Assembly (NCBI GenBank): GCA_019359035.1 | Contig: JAHHIC010000042.1 | Span: forward strand, 62,001 to 126,000 | Reading direction: 5' to 3' | Source of the DNA: Scytonematopsis contorta HA4267-MV1 | GTDB taxonomy: Bacteria; Cyanobacteriota; Cyanobacteriia; Cyanobacteriales; Nostocaceae | Length of the DNA stretch: 64,000 nucleotides | Translations under genes and position numbers: made by a program | Shown here: positions 52,898 through 61,975 of the stretch, piece by piece | Position numbering within the stretch: the stretch's first letter is position 1 | Layout of the letters: each line of letters opens with the position of its first letter | Notes under the pieces: generated by a model | Told to the model about the DNA's origin: nothing | Databases searched by the model: none | The model's input: the letters and a program-made list of their open reading frames with translations, nothing else

Positions 52898-54304
52898 ATG
52901 AATAAAATTGATTTAGCTTTTACGAGTGCCTTACAACAGGCACAATTAATCCGTAACGGAGAAATATCCCCACTAGAGTTGGTGGAAATTTATTTGGAGC
53001 GGATTGAACTTTTAAATTCTCAGTTAGGAAGTTATTTTACAGTCACAGCTGACTTGGCAATTGCTGATGCCAAAGTCAAAACCGAAATTTTGGCAACCCA
53101 TAGTAAGAGCGATAGTGAATTACCACCGTTTTTTGGGGTGCCAATTTCTATTAAAGACCTGAACCCGGTAGCTGGTATTCCTTGTACTTACGGTAATCCA
53201 TCTTTACTAAATTACATACCTGAGTACGATGATGGTGTGGTGGTAAAGATTAAGCAAGCTGGATTTATTATTTTAGGAAAAACTGCCACTTCAGAAGTTG
53301 GTTCTTTACCATACGCAGAACCTACGGGTTTTCCCCCAGCTAGAAATCCTTGGAATTTAGAGTATACAGCAGGTGGTTCTAGTGCTGGTGCTGCTTCATC
53401 TGTTGCAGCCGGTTTATGTGGTATCGCTCAAGGTTCTGATGGCGGTGGGTCAATAAGAATACCAGCAGCTTGTTGTGGATTGGTAGGAATTAAGCCATCC
53501 AGAGGAAGAGTTACCCACGCACCCGTAGGGGACAGATTAAATGGAATTGCAACAAATGGGCCTATTGGACGTACTGTAGCTGACGCTGCTGCACTTTTGG
53601 ATTTGATGTCTGGTTATGTTATCGGAGACCCGTATTGGTTACCAAATCCAGAAAAATCTTTTCTTGCGGTCACGGAAGAAAAACCTAGTAGTTTAAGAGT
53701 CGCTTATGCTACTGGTATTTTTCCCTTTGGAGAAGCAGACGCTAACTGTAAACAAGGGGTATTGGAAACAGTTAAGTTATTAGAAGAACTTGGTCACAAA
53801 ATAGAAGAGAAGACCATCGACGTGAGTGGTTTAATTCAGCCATTTCAAACTACTTGGCAAACAAATGTGGCAACTTCGGGATTACCAGCAGAAGTTTTAC
53901 AACCGCTAAATCGTTATTTGTTGTCACGCAATAGTAGCGCTGGAGAATACATGAAGGCTGTATATCAGATGCAAATGGTAGCACGGCAAATCGTGGCACT
54001 ATTTTGTAGTTTTGATGTACTGGTTTTGCCAGTTTATATGCACTCACCCATGCGTGTAGGAGAATGGGGAAATCTCAGTCCCGAAGATACCTTTGAAAAA
54101 ATTATCCGATGGGTTGCACCATGTCCATCAGCTAATGCAACAGGACAACCAGCAATAGCACTTCCTGTTGGTTTTGACTCTAAAGGTCTACCCTTAAGCG
54201 TCCAAATAGTTGGAAAACCAGCAGCAGAAGCAACACTCATCAGTTTAGCAGCACAAATAGAGGCTGCAAGACCTTGGATTGGTCGTCGTCCACATTTTGA
54301 TTAG
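52898..54304 (+). CDS. amidase-signature enzyme
   Basis: 468 residues with the Ser-cisSer-Lys triad: SIKDLNPVAG (Lys near 87), GGSSAGAASSVAAG and GSDGGGSIRIPAACCGLVGIKPSRGRV near 165-205. It is GatA-like, but lacks adjacent gatB/gatC and its C-terminal part (PSANATGQPAIALPVGF) is typical of stand-alone amidases. It hydrolyses amide bonds in an unknown small substrate. The stop is directly followed by ggtgatt and heptamer repeats. Confidence 0.9.
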   Translation: MNKIDLAFTSALQQAQLIRNGEISPLELVEIYLERIELLNSQLGSYFTVTADLAIADAKVKTEILATHSKSDSELPPFFGVPISIKDLNPVAGIPCTYGNPSLLNYIPEYDDGVVVKIKQAGFIILGKTATSEVGSLPYAEPTGFPPARNPWNLEYTAGGSSAGAASSVAAGLCGIAQGSDGGGSIRIPAACCGLVGIKPSRGRVTHAPVGDRLNGIATNGPIGRTVADAAALLDLMSGYVIGDPYWLPNPEKSFLAVTEEKPSSLRVAYATGIFPFGEADANCKQGVLETVKLLEELGHKIEEKTIDVSGLIQPFQTTWQTNVATSGLPAEVLQPLNRYLLSRNSSAGEYMKAVYQMQMVARQIVALFCSFDVLVLPVYMHSPMRVGEWGNLSPEDTFEKIIRWVAPCPSANATGQPAIALPVGFDSKGLPLSVQIVGKPAAEATLISLAAQIEAARPWIGRRPHFD

Positions 54305-54352
54305 GTGATTGGTAATTGGTAATTGGTAATTGGTAATTGGTAATTGGTAATT
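54304..54352. repeat. heptamer array GGTAATT
   Basis: Seven copies (the first with one change) start at the amidase stop and run into the right copy of the inverted pair. Confidence 0.93.
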
Positions 54353-54353
54353 G

Positions 54354-54453
54354 CGAATTGCGAATTGCGTTCGCGTATCCGAAGCGGACGCTACGCGAAC
54401 ACGGAGTGTTCCCTCTTAGGGAATAGCGTGCCGCCTCGGCTTATTGCGAATTG
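54354..54453. repeat. inverted-pair repeat, right copy
   Basis: Reverse complement of 50921-51021 with only a few differences near the centre. The pair encloses the cupredoxin, map and amidase genes (about 3.3 kb). Confidence 0.92.
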
Positions 54454-54464
54454 CTCCCCACTCC

Positions 54465-55295
54465 CTATTTTTTACAGACTGAACCTTGAGGAGTTGCGTC
54501 GGGATAATAAGTAATTATACTTTGTTCTTTTCTGACGAAAACGGTTGGGAAAGTTTTACCTGTATCCCTGTCTTGTACTTGATATATACAGGCTCCTTCT
54601 GTGTTGCCTTGTTGTTTGAAAATTCTGGTTGTGTCTATGAGCATTTCTTCGGCATTGCTGAGATAACCGTAACCTTTAATAACGTCTCTAATTGTACGGT
54701 TTCCTTGTTTAACTATTACGCCCATTGTATAAATTACACCGGGGACTACTTCTTGTCTTGCGTTGTTGTTTGGTAGTCTTCCTGCAATTCCTTGATTTTG
54801 CAGTTGTAAATATCTGCCGTAAAAATGCAAGCCTCCAATATCATTGTCGTTATAGGCTTCACCACAAAAAATGTGTTCAAAGCCTTTACGTTTAAACCAA
54901 ATATTAGTTAAATCTTGTAAAAAGTCTGACTTCCCTCTTCTATTAGGACGTAATTCACCTCTGGTTACTTGTTGGAGTTTTTGCAAGACATTGGGATAGG
55001 CTCTTAGTAACTGCTTAAATTCATTTGGTTGTACATTTTTACCGAAAGTCCCACAAACATTTAGTACTGCTTTATCAAAATCGTTTAGCTGGGGTGCTGG
55101 TGGTGAAATATCTAATTGCTGTCCTGCTGGAAAAGCTACCGGAACTGGGTTGTTTTCATTGTCGAAAAAGGGGATGAGTTTAGTGTCTTCTTGCGCTTTT
55201 GCTGGAGCGTTGTAGCTGAATGAGCAAATAATCAGGAAAATAGCTAATCTACTCGCTAACTGTTGGAGTTTATAAATACTAGTACTTGGTCGCAT
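54465..55295 (-). CDS. secreted EndoU-like ribonuclease domain protein
   Basis: 276 residues. A signal peptide ends near residue 34 (APAKAQ). GFEHIFCGE with H141 and GGLHFYG with H157 match the paired histidines of the EndoU/XendoU fold, and the spacing of 16 equals that of the frog enzyme. A Lys in DVIKGYG could be the third catalytic residue. EndoU enzymes cut RNA at U and occur as secreted toxins in bacteria. I do not see an immunity gene beside it. Two Cys pairs suggest disulfides outside the cytosol. Fold likely, activity unproven. Confidence 0.65.
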   Translation of the reverse strand: MRPSTSIYKLQQLASRLAIFLIICSFSYNAPAKAQEDTKLIPFFDNENNPVPVAFPAGQQLDISPPAPQLNDFDKAVLNVCGTFGKNVQPNEFKQLLRAYPNVLQKLQQVTRGELRPNRRGKSDFLQDLTNIWFKRKGFEHIFCGEAYNDNDIGGLHFYGRYLQLQNQGIAGRLPNNNARQEVVPGVIYTMGVIVKQGNRTIRDVIKGYGYLSNAEEMLIDTTRIFKQQGNTEGACIYQVQDRDTGKTFPTVFVRKEQSIITYYPDATPQGSVCKK

Positions 55296-55711
55296 TTCTT
55301 TAAGTGGAACAGGTGTTAATACTAATCGGTTAACCTATGTTATTACCATTAGGTTAAAATTAGTTTAATTATTTATAGTAAATTTATCAAAAAAAACATT
55401 TATCAGTAGTTATGCGGAAATCCATATCGCCAATATTAAATTTCAAAATGATTATTGTTATATAGATTAGATATTAAAAATTATCTTGTGAAAAGCATTT
55501 ATTATCTTGCTATTTATAACAGTAATATTACTGTTGTCCACGAAGCTTATAGTTTATTATTATTGTCTACATAATTACCGTTATTAAATATAATCAGTGG
55601 TGTAAATATTATTTATCCTTTACAGTTCTGCTTCTACTGTGCGGAAAAACCTCTGGTTTGTGCATAAGAATCCTTATTAGTTATAAAACACAAACTTATA
55701 TTTTACGGAAT
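55296..55711. other. AT-rich intergenic region
   Basis: About 415 bases, very AT-rich, between the divergent EndoU-like gene and the HpsE-like gene. It should hold both promoters. I see no gene, repeat family or strong operator in it. Confidence 0.5.
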
Positions 55712-56692
55712 ATGATTGATTTTAGTGTTGTCATTTGCACTTATAATGGCTCATCTCGTTTACCTGAAGTTTTAAACAGTCTCAAAAAACAAATTAATAC
55801 TGAAAATATAAGATGGGAAATTCTTGTTATAGACAATAATAGCAAAGATAGCACAGCAAAAACTATCCAAGAATTTCAATTCCAATGGTTATTCCCCTTC
55901 TCTTTAAAATATGTCTTTGAAGCTCGACAAGGTTTAGCTTTTGCTAGACAACGTGCTGTAGAAGAAGCTAATGGTCAACTTATTGGATTTCTTGATGACG
56001 ATAATTTACCAATATCTAATTGGGTTGCGTCTGCTTATTCGTTTGGTCGGGAACATCCGCAAGCGGGAGCGTATGGAGGAAAAATTATTGGTGATTTTGA
56101 AGTTAATCCTCCTCAAGATTTTAGAAAATTAGCATCATTTTTAGCTCTTGTTGAGCGAGGTGAAAAGGCTTATATTTATGAGCGCAGTCAAGGAATATTG
56201 CCACCTGCAGCAGGGTTAGTAATTAGAAAGCAAGTCTGGTGCAAAAATGTTCCTAAGCAGCTTTTTCTTGTAGGTCGGGTTGGTAAATCAATGTTAGCAA
56301 GTGAGGATTTGGAAGCTGTTTCACATATCCAAAATGCTGGTTGGGAAATTTGGTATAACCCAGATATGCTTATTTACCACAAAATTCCTAGTTGGCGTTT
56401 AGAACGTAATTATTTAATTTCGTTAGTTCGGGGGATTGGTTTAGCTAGACATCATATTCGTATGACTCGTCTTCAAGTTTGGCAAAGACCTATATTTATA
56501 CTGCTTTATTTGTTTAATGACTTGAGGAAAGTGATTTTATATTTAATTAAGTATAAAGGTAGGGTTAAAAGTAATGTTGTTGTTGCTTGTGAGTTTGAGT
56601 TTTTTTTGAGTAGTTTATTTAGTCCGTTATATTTGTTGCAGGTGGAAAATAATAAACGAACCGCCAAGAGTCCAAGAAGCCAAGAATGCTAA
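55712..56692 (+). CDS. hpsE: HpsE-like family 2 glycosyltransferase
   Basis: 326 residues from the ATG at 55712 (MIDFSVVICTYNGSSRLPEVL). GT-A blocks are ILVIDNNSKDST near 37 and FLDDDNLPISNWVASAYSFG near 95. The whole layout, with AFARQRAVEEANGQLIGFLDDDNLP, ERG and SWRLERNYLISLVRGIGLARHHIRM, matches hormogonium polysaccharide glycosyltransferase HpsE as I remember it. This sugar transferase helps make the motility slime of filamentous cyanobacteria. The last residues (RTAKSPRSQEC) are encoded by a CTTGGCTTCTTGG-type repeat. Confidence 0.75.
   Translation: MIDFSVVICTYNGSSRLPEVLNSLKKQINTENIRWEILVIDNNSKDSTAKTIQEFQFQWLFPFSLKYVFEARQGLAFARQRAVEEANGQLIGFLDDDNLPISNWVASAYSFGREHPQAGAYGGKIIGDFEVNPPQDFRKLASFLALVERGEKAYIYERSQGILPPAAGLVIRKQVWCKNVPKQLFLVGRVGKSMLASEDLEAVSHIQNAGWEIWYNPDMLIYHKIPSWRLERNYLISLVRGIGLARHHIRMTRLQVWQRPIFILLYLFNDLRKVILYLIKYKGRVKSNVVVACEFEFFLSSLFSPLYLLQVENNKRTAKSPRSQEC
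56656..56690. repeat. CGAACCGCCAAGAG...CCAAGAAGCCAAG repeat
   Basis: The unit aacgaaccgccaagagtccaagaagccaag recurs in reverse at 12628-12666 and 61116-61155 (ttggctccttg..ggttcg). Here and at 12628 it codes for C-terminal tails. Confidence 0.75.
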
Positions 56693-56714
56693 ATAAAAAT
56701 AATATAGTGGAATT

Positions 56715-57809
56715 ATGGATGCTTTTACACCAGAAATACTGAAAAATAATTTGCATCAAGCTTTGGGAAGTCTAGGTGATTTTGATTCCTGTGCGTTACT
56801 TGATTATCCCGAACATTTAAATTTAGGTGACCATTTAATATGGCTTGGTAATATTTTCTATTTAACTGATGTTCTTAAAGCTAAGATTAAATATGCTGCA
56901 AGTAAAGAAGGTTTTTCTAAAGATGTTTTAGAAGAAAAGGCTGGTAATGCTCCTATACTTTTGCATGGAGGAGGTAATTTGGGTGATATTTGGCCTGCTT
57001 ATCAAAATTTTCGCGAACAAATTATTACAGAGTATCGAGACCGTCCAGTTGTTATTCTTCCTCAATGTATTTATTTTCAAGATTTGAATAATTTAGAAAA
57101 AACAGCGAAAGTATTTAATTCGCATCCTAATTTGACAATATTTACTCGTGATAATCGTAGTGATGATATTGCAAGAAAATATTTTGATAATTGCCGAGTT
57201 GTTAAAGCTCCGGATATGGCTTTGCAATTGAGAAATATGTCTGGTTTTAGTTCCGATACTATTTCTAAATCTTCTATTCTTTTTCATTGTCGGAATGATA
57301 AAGAGTTAAATAAAGAATTTGCTAGTAATAAAATTGATATTCCTCACTTAGTTGTTGAGGATTGGCTTTCTTATAAGTGGGTTTTAGGAACTAATAAAAA
57401 ATGGTTTAAACGTGGTATTGCTCAATTGTATAGAGAGGTTTGGCAACGCGGTTTTGCGACACCAGATGAATGGATGGCTCGACAAAAATGGCAGTATTTA
57501 CATCCTGATGTACCAAAATTTCAGGAAATTTATCAACCTTTTTTACACCAGCGCTCTTGGAGTTTTATTTACAGTGCAATTCATCAATTCCAACAGCATC
57601 GTGTAATTATAACTAATCGTTTACATGGTCATATTTTATGCATTATTTTGGGTATTCCTCATGTTTTCTTAGCGAATGGTTATTACAAGAATGAATCTTT
57701 TTATGAAACATGGACGCACCAAATCCCATTTTGTCGATTTATTCGGGATGCTGGTGAGGTTAAATTTGCTGTTGAAGAATTGTTGACATTGCACCAGACG
57801 CAGACCTAA
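56715..57809 (+). CDS. polysaccharide pyruvyl transferase family
   Basis: 364 residues. LDYPEHLNLGDHLIWLGN near residue 30 and PILLHGGGNLGDIWPAYQNFRE near 80 are the hallmark blocks of CsaB/WcaK-type enzymes, followed by FTRDNRSDDIARKYF and NRLHGHILCIILGIPHVFLAN near 300. They transfer pyruvate from PEP to sugars of surface polysaccharide, giving ketal groups and negative charge. The gene follows the HpsE-like gene by 22 bases, so the two are one unit. Confidence 0.85.
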   Translation: MDAFTPEILKNNLHQALGSLGDFDSCALLDYPEHLNLGDHLIWLGNIFYLTDVLKAKIKYAASKEGFSKDVLEEKAGNAPILLHGGGNLGDIWPAYQNFREQIITEYRDRPVVILPQCIYFQDLNNLEKTAKVFNSHPNLTIFTRDNRSDDIARKYFDNCRVVKAPDMALQLRNMSGFSSDTISKSSILFHCRNDKELNKEFASNKIDIPHLVVEDWLSYKWVLGTNKKWFKRGIAQLYREVWQRGFATPDEWMARQKWQYLHPDVPKFQEIYQPFLHQRSWSFIYSAIHQFQQHRVIITNRLHGHILCIILGIPHVFLANGYYKNESFYETWTHQIPFCRFIRDAGEVKFAVEELLTLHQTQT

Positions 57810-57824
57810 CCCCTCTACCCCCTA

Positions 57825-58013
57825 GGGAGAATGGCACTAAGAAAAGCGGAACTAAACCCCTTCACGCTTCGTGAGGGCTAAAAGCTGAAACCCGTTAAAA
57901 ACGGGTTGTAATCTAAGCAAAATAGGGGTTATAGTCCGTTTTCAACGGACTTTAGCTTTCAGCCCTCACGAAGCGTGAAGGGGTATTTGTGAGTATTTCT
58001 TAGCGCCATTCCC
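57825..58013. repeat. MITE-like palindromic element, copy C
   Basis: gggagaatggcactaagaaaa and its near-complement at 57996-58013 form the ends; inside are ccccttcacgcttcgtgagggct and agccctcacgaagcgtgaagggg arms and acccgttaaaaacgggt. About 189 bases. It separates the pyruvyltransferase and the Asn-synthase-like gene. Confidence 0.88.
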
Positions 58014-58087
58014 TCATAGTGAAGGGGGAAAATACAGCTGCTCCCTATTCCCCACTCCCTATTTCCCTACTCCCCACTCCCCTCCCT

Positions 58088-59890
58088 ATGGCTAACTTTG
58101 TTATTCTTATCGAAGCAAATCCGGAATTGCGATCGCATTTTCTGAAAACTATTGAGCCATTGTTGTCTCCTACGGAAGGATTGACGGTCAATCGCTGTGA
58201 AAGTAAGGATTTTTGCGCGATTTGGGCTGCTTCTTCTAATGCTCCTGTTAATTATGTTAGCGACAGCGAGGGTGCTGCGGTAGTTTGGGGAGAAGCTATT
58301 ACTCATGAGGAAGCTTTGAGAATAAATGCATCGCAATTTAGAAATTACTGGAAAGAATCTAGTTACCAAAAGCTTCCTACTGCTGATGGGTTTTATGCAG
58401 CAGTGGTTTACCATCCTGATTTTGGGTTAAGGGTAACGGCTGATTTATTAGGATTATTTCCAATTTACTACTACACATCACCCCAAGTTACCCTCGTCGC
58501 TTCTAGTCCAGAACTTTTTCGACACCATCCCCGCTTTCACACCTCATTCAATCCAGCAGGTTTGGTGGGAATATTACTCACCAATGGACTATTTAACGGA
58601 CAAACATTATTGTCTAACGTGCAGCGTTTAAATGCGGGACATTTACTAGTTTGTCAACTGGGAACTAATCCACAAGAAGTTAAACAGTATCTACCATTTA
58701 ACTCAGGAATATTGCCCGATTATACTCATCTAACTTTTAACGAGCAATTAGAAATTCTAGAGGAATCATTAGATAAAACTTTAGCTCGTCACACGTATGG
58801 GGGTAAGCTCCATAGCTTGCTGCTTTCAGGTGGATTAGATTCGCGGATTTTAGCGGGATTTCTTCATCGGCAAAATGTTGACACAGTTGCTGTCACTTTA
58901 GGTACACGAAGTGATATAGAAATGGAATGCGCTGTGAGTGTTGCTCGTAGTTTGGGTTTCCCACATCACACCCCAACAATTCCCTTTGAAGAATATTCCC
59001 AGTACGCAAATACTTTGGTGAAATGGGAACACCTCGCAAATGGAGCCAATTTAATAATGGGTTGGGGTACTCACACTCACCTCAGTTCTTTAGCTCCTAG
59101 AGTAATAACTGGTTATCTACTTGATTCAACATTTGGTGCAAAATCTGCTTATTTCCATAATCCACAAGCTTTATCGTTTGATAAATGTTTTAATATCCGC
59201 AATCAGTGGGGTTTTACACCGAAACTTTTAGAAAAACTGTTGCGAAAGGAAATATTTGGTGACCTTGTACAAGACACTTTAGCAGAAATTAAAAAGGTTT
59301 ACGAAAGTTATTCTGATATTGAATTTCAACGAGCTTGGAATTTTGAATTATATCATCGACAAAGATTTCACACAGGTTCTTCTAGTTGGAGATTATCGTT
59401 TGGAGCATGGCCAGTTTTACCTGTTCTCGACAGTCAACTACTGCAAACTGCCGCAGCTTTGCCAATAGAAACAATCAGCCAACGCAAAGCTCAAATAGAG
59501 TTAGTCCGGTCAAAATTTCCCCACCTTGCTCGACTACCTTTAGACCGCAATTCTTTTAATACTGAGCCGTTGCAACCTAGTAGCACTCGTAAATTATTAT
59601 CTTCTGTATTTCGTTTACAACGCAAATGGAGAAAATTACAAAATAAATTAGGTTGGGAACGACGCTACTATTACCGAGTTTTTGACATTAATAATCCTGG
59701 ATGGTATTCCGTACGTCAGCAAGCAGAACCATATAGAGAGCAAGTAAATCACCTTTTTAATTCAGAAATTTTCAATCAAATATTACCACCTGCGAATGTT
59801 CCAATCAAATTAGATGCGGATGGAATTATATCATCTTCCCGCATCAAAAACTTAATGGGCTTATTACTTTGGTCAAAGGATAATTTATAA
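58088..59890 (+). CDS. asparagine-synthase-like protein without N-terminal Cys
   Basis: 600 residues from the ATG at 58088 (MANFVILIEANPEL); the longer reading is ACTCCCC repeat. The N-terminal domain resembles glutamine amidotransferase class II (GFYAAVVYHPDFGLRVTADLLGLFPIYYY), but the second residue is Ala, not the catalytic Cys, so glutaminase activity is lost. LLSGGLDSRILAGF near residue 250 is the PP-loop ATP site. It may use free ammonia or transfer another group. It overlaps the next gene by one base and lies within a polysaccharide cassette, so amidation of a glycan or peptide is one idea. Confidence 0.8.
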   Translation: MANFVILIEANPELRSHFLKTIEPLLSPTEGLTVNRCESKDFCAIWAASSNAPVNYVSDSEGAAVVWGEAITHEEALRINASQFRNYWKESSYQKLPTADGFYAAVVYHPDFGLRVTADLLGLFPIYYYTSPQVTLVASSPELFRHHPRFHTSFNPAGLVGILLTNGLFNGQTLLSNVQRLNAGHLLVCQLGTNPQEVKQYLPFNSGILPDYTHLTFNEQLEILEESLDKTLARHTYGGKLHSLLLSGGLDSRILAGFLHRQNVDTVAVTLGTRSDIEMECAVSVARSLGFPHHTPTIPFEEYSQYANTLVKWEHLANGANLIMGWGTHTHLSSLAPRVITGYLLDSTFGAKSAYFHNPQALSFDKCFNIRNQWGFTPKLLEKLLRKEIFGDLVQDTLAEIKKVYESYSDIEFQRAWNFELYHRQRFHTGSSSWRLSFGAWPVLPVLDSQLLQTAAALPIETISQRKAQIELVRSKFPHLARLPLDRNSFNTEPLQPSSTRKLLSSVFRLQRKWRKLQNKLGWERRYYYRVFDINNPGWYSVRQQAEPYREQVNHLFNSEIFNQILPPANVPIKLDADGIISSSRIKNLMGLLLWSKDNL

Positions 59891-61101
59891 TGTCTTTAAC
59901 TAATATTACTCATATTTGGCAAGAAGAAATAATTGAATCATCAGAATCAATTACGGTCAGTAGCATAATTGAAAGTTCCGATAAAAAACAAACTCGTCTC
60001 TGGTATCGCTTACCAGCAAAACACAGAGATATTATTACTAATAATTGTGACCCATTTGTAATTGCCAATATATTAATGGCAATGAGTCAGTTAACAAATA
60101 TAGTTGTTCACGGTACAGTTTCACCATCTTTATTACAAAATTTAGCAGAATTTCAAGCAGCATGGTCATCTTGGAGACCAAATCAATATAAATTGATTGA
60201 AATTACAGCGGATATAGAACAAGAAGAATCTGTTAATAAAAATAATTACAATAATCAAAATATAGATAAAGCAATCACTACTTTTTCTGGTGGTGTAGAT
60301 AGTAGCTTTACGATGTATCGTCATTCCCAAAAAAATTGTGGAAGACAACAAGAAAATATAAAGGCAGGTTTAATGGTTCATGGTTTTGATATTCCCTTAG
60401 CAGAAGAAGAAGCGTTTAATAATGCAGCTAAGAAGTCCGAGATAATGTTATCAAGTCTGGGAATAGAATTAATTACGATGGTAACTAATTTTCGCCAAGT
60501 AATTCCCATAAATTGGGAAGACACCTTTGCTACAGCACTAGCATCTTGCATGATATTGTTGCAGCGAGGATATACAAAAGGTTTAATTCCCAGTTCTTTG
60601 CCATATAATGCACTTGCATTTCCCTATGGTTCCAACCCTATCACCGATGTATTATTATCTAGTAAAACTTTTCAAATAATTCATGACGGAGCAGCATTTA
60701 CCCGTCTGGAAAAAATTAAAGCAATAAGCAGTTGGAAAGAAGCATCGCAAAATCTACGGATTTGTTGGGAAGGAAAACAAAAAGACCGCAATTGTTGTCG
60801 TTGTGAAAAATGTGTTCGTAATATTCTTAACTATCGGATTTTAGGAATAGACTTACCTGAATGTTTTGAACAAGATATTTCAGATAATCAAATTTTGCAT
60901 ACCAAAGTCAAAGGAGCACAACTGGATGCTCTTGAACGTACACTCAAAGCTGCAAAAACGGCTGGAATATCTGCAAGTTGGGTAACAGCACTAGAAAAAA
61001 CTTTAAGAAGAAATCGTCTAAGAAATTCAGTAATAAATAGTCTACCTGTTTCTATAAAGCAACAACTACGACAAATGAAAAAGAGAGCTTACCAGTCTTA
61101 A
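59890..61101 (+). CDS. PP-loop ATP-binding protein with Cys-rich site
   Basis: 403 residues. TFSGGVDSSFTMYRH near residue 135 is a PP-loop pyrophosphatase motif as in QueC or NAD synthase-like proteins. Later, NCCRCEKCVRN near 310 gives CC-x-C-x-x-C, a possible zinc site. I do not recognise the family beyond that. The TAATG overlap with the Asn-synthase-like gene indicates coupled translation and thus a two-component enzyme or two steps in a row. It is followed by a methyltransferase gene. Confidence 0.75.
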   Translation: MSLTNITHIWQEEIIESSESITVSSIIESSDKKQTRLWYRLPAKHRDIITNNCDPFVIANILMAMSQLTNIVVHGTVSPSLLQNLAEFQAAWSSWRPNQYKLIEITADIEQEESVNKNNYNNQNIDKAITTFSGGVDSSFTMYRHSQKNCGRQQENIKAGLMVHGFDIPLAEEEAFNNAAKKSEIMLSSLGIELITMVTNFRQVIPINWEDTFATALASCMILLQRGYTKGLIPSSLPYNALAFPYGSNPITDVLLSSKTFQIIHDGAAFTRLEKIKAISSWKEASQNLRICWEGKQKDRNCCRCEKCVRNILNYRILGIDLPECFEQDISDNQILHTKVKGAQLDALERTLKAAKTAGISASWVTALEKTLRRNRLRNSVINSLPVSIKQQLRQMKKRAYQS

Positions 61102-61174
61102 TCTCTTTCCTGTATTCTTCTTTCTTGGCTTTCTTGGCTCCTTGACGGTTCGTTCAATTTTAATAATAAAAACA

Positions 61175-61975
61175 ATGTTTAAAACTTACAAAGATATATT
61201 TAACCAACGCGGACTATACTATCACCAAGCAATGGTACATTATCCATATGCAAGAGAGGAAGAATTTTATCATACAATTAATTTGGCTGAAATCAATGAA
61301 GGAGATATAGTTTGTGATGCTCCTTCTGGTGGAGGTTATTTAAATAATTTTCTTAAAGACGAAGCTAAGGTTATTTCTGTAGAGACATCTGCTGAGTTTC
61401 TTAAACATTGCAAAAATAAAAATGTAGGTGAAACAATTATTTGTAATAGTTTAAGCGAAATTCCTTTGGAAGCGGAAAGTGTTGATAGAGTAATTAGTTT
61501 GGCTGCATTACATCATGAGAGTAATAAAAAAGATTTTTATCAAGAATCTTTACGTTTATTAAAAAATGATGGCTTAGTTTGCATCGCTGATGTTATGGAA
61601 GGAACTGGAGTATCTAAGTTTTTGAATGTTTTTGTTAACGAATATAATTCAATGGGACATAAGGGAGAATTTTTTAACGAAGATACTAAGAAGGATTTAG
61701 AGTCTACAGGATTTGATATTTCTTATGCTTCATCGGTCAGCTTTGATTGGAAGTTTGATTCTCTAAAAGATATGGTCAATTTTTGTAAGCTGCTGTTTTA
61801 TATTGACCTTGCTGATGATATGCAAATTCTGAATGGAATAGAAAAATATCTAGAATATGAAAGAATTGGTAATAGATATTATCTAAATTGGGAACTGTAT
61901 TTTTTGACTGGTAGGAAATGCCACAAAAGCCATGAAAGCCATGAAAGAGCTACAAAAGCCATGAAAGAGCCATGA
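61175..61975 (+). CDS. class I SAM-dependent methyltransferase
   Basis: 266 residues from the ATG at 61175; the 11 residues before it are repeat DNA. GDIVCDAPSGGGYLNNFL near residue 45 is the SAM-binding glycine loop, VISVETSAEFL follows, and VDRVISLAALHHESNKKDF and LLKNDGLVCIADV are the later Rossmann blocks. The target could be a sugar, lipid or peptide of the same cassette. The last 17 residues (SHESHERATKAMKEP) are encoded by the gccatgaaagag repeat. Confidence 0.85.
   Translation: MFKTYKDIFNQRGLYYHQAMVHYPYAREEEFYHTINLAEINEGDIVCDAPSGGGYLNNFLKDEAKVISVETSAEFLKHCKNKNVGETIICNSLSEIPLEAESVDRVISLAALHHESNKKDFYQESLRLLKNDGLVCIADVMEGTGVSKFLNVFVNEYNSMGHKGEFFNEDTKKDLESTGFDISYASSVSFDWKFDSLKDMVNFCKLLFYIDLADDMQILNGIEKYLEYERIGNRYYLNWELYFLTGRKCHKSHESHERATKAMKEP

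Noticed and set aside
52898-54304. GatA subunit of the amidotransferase
   Set aside because: No gatB or gatC nearby, and the C-terminal region fits stand-alone amidases better.
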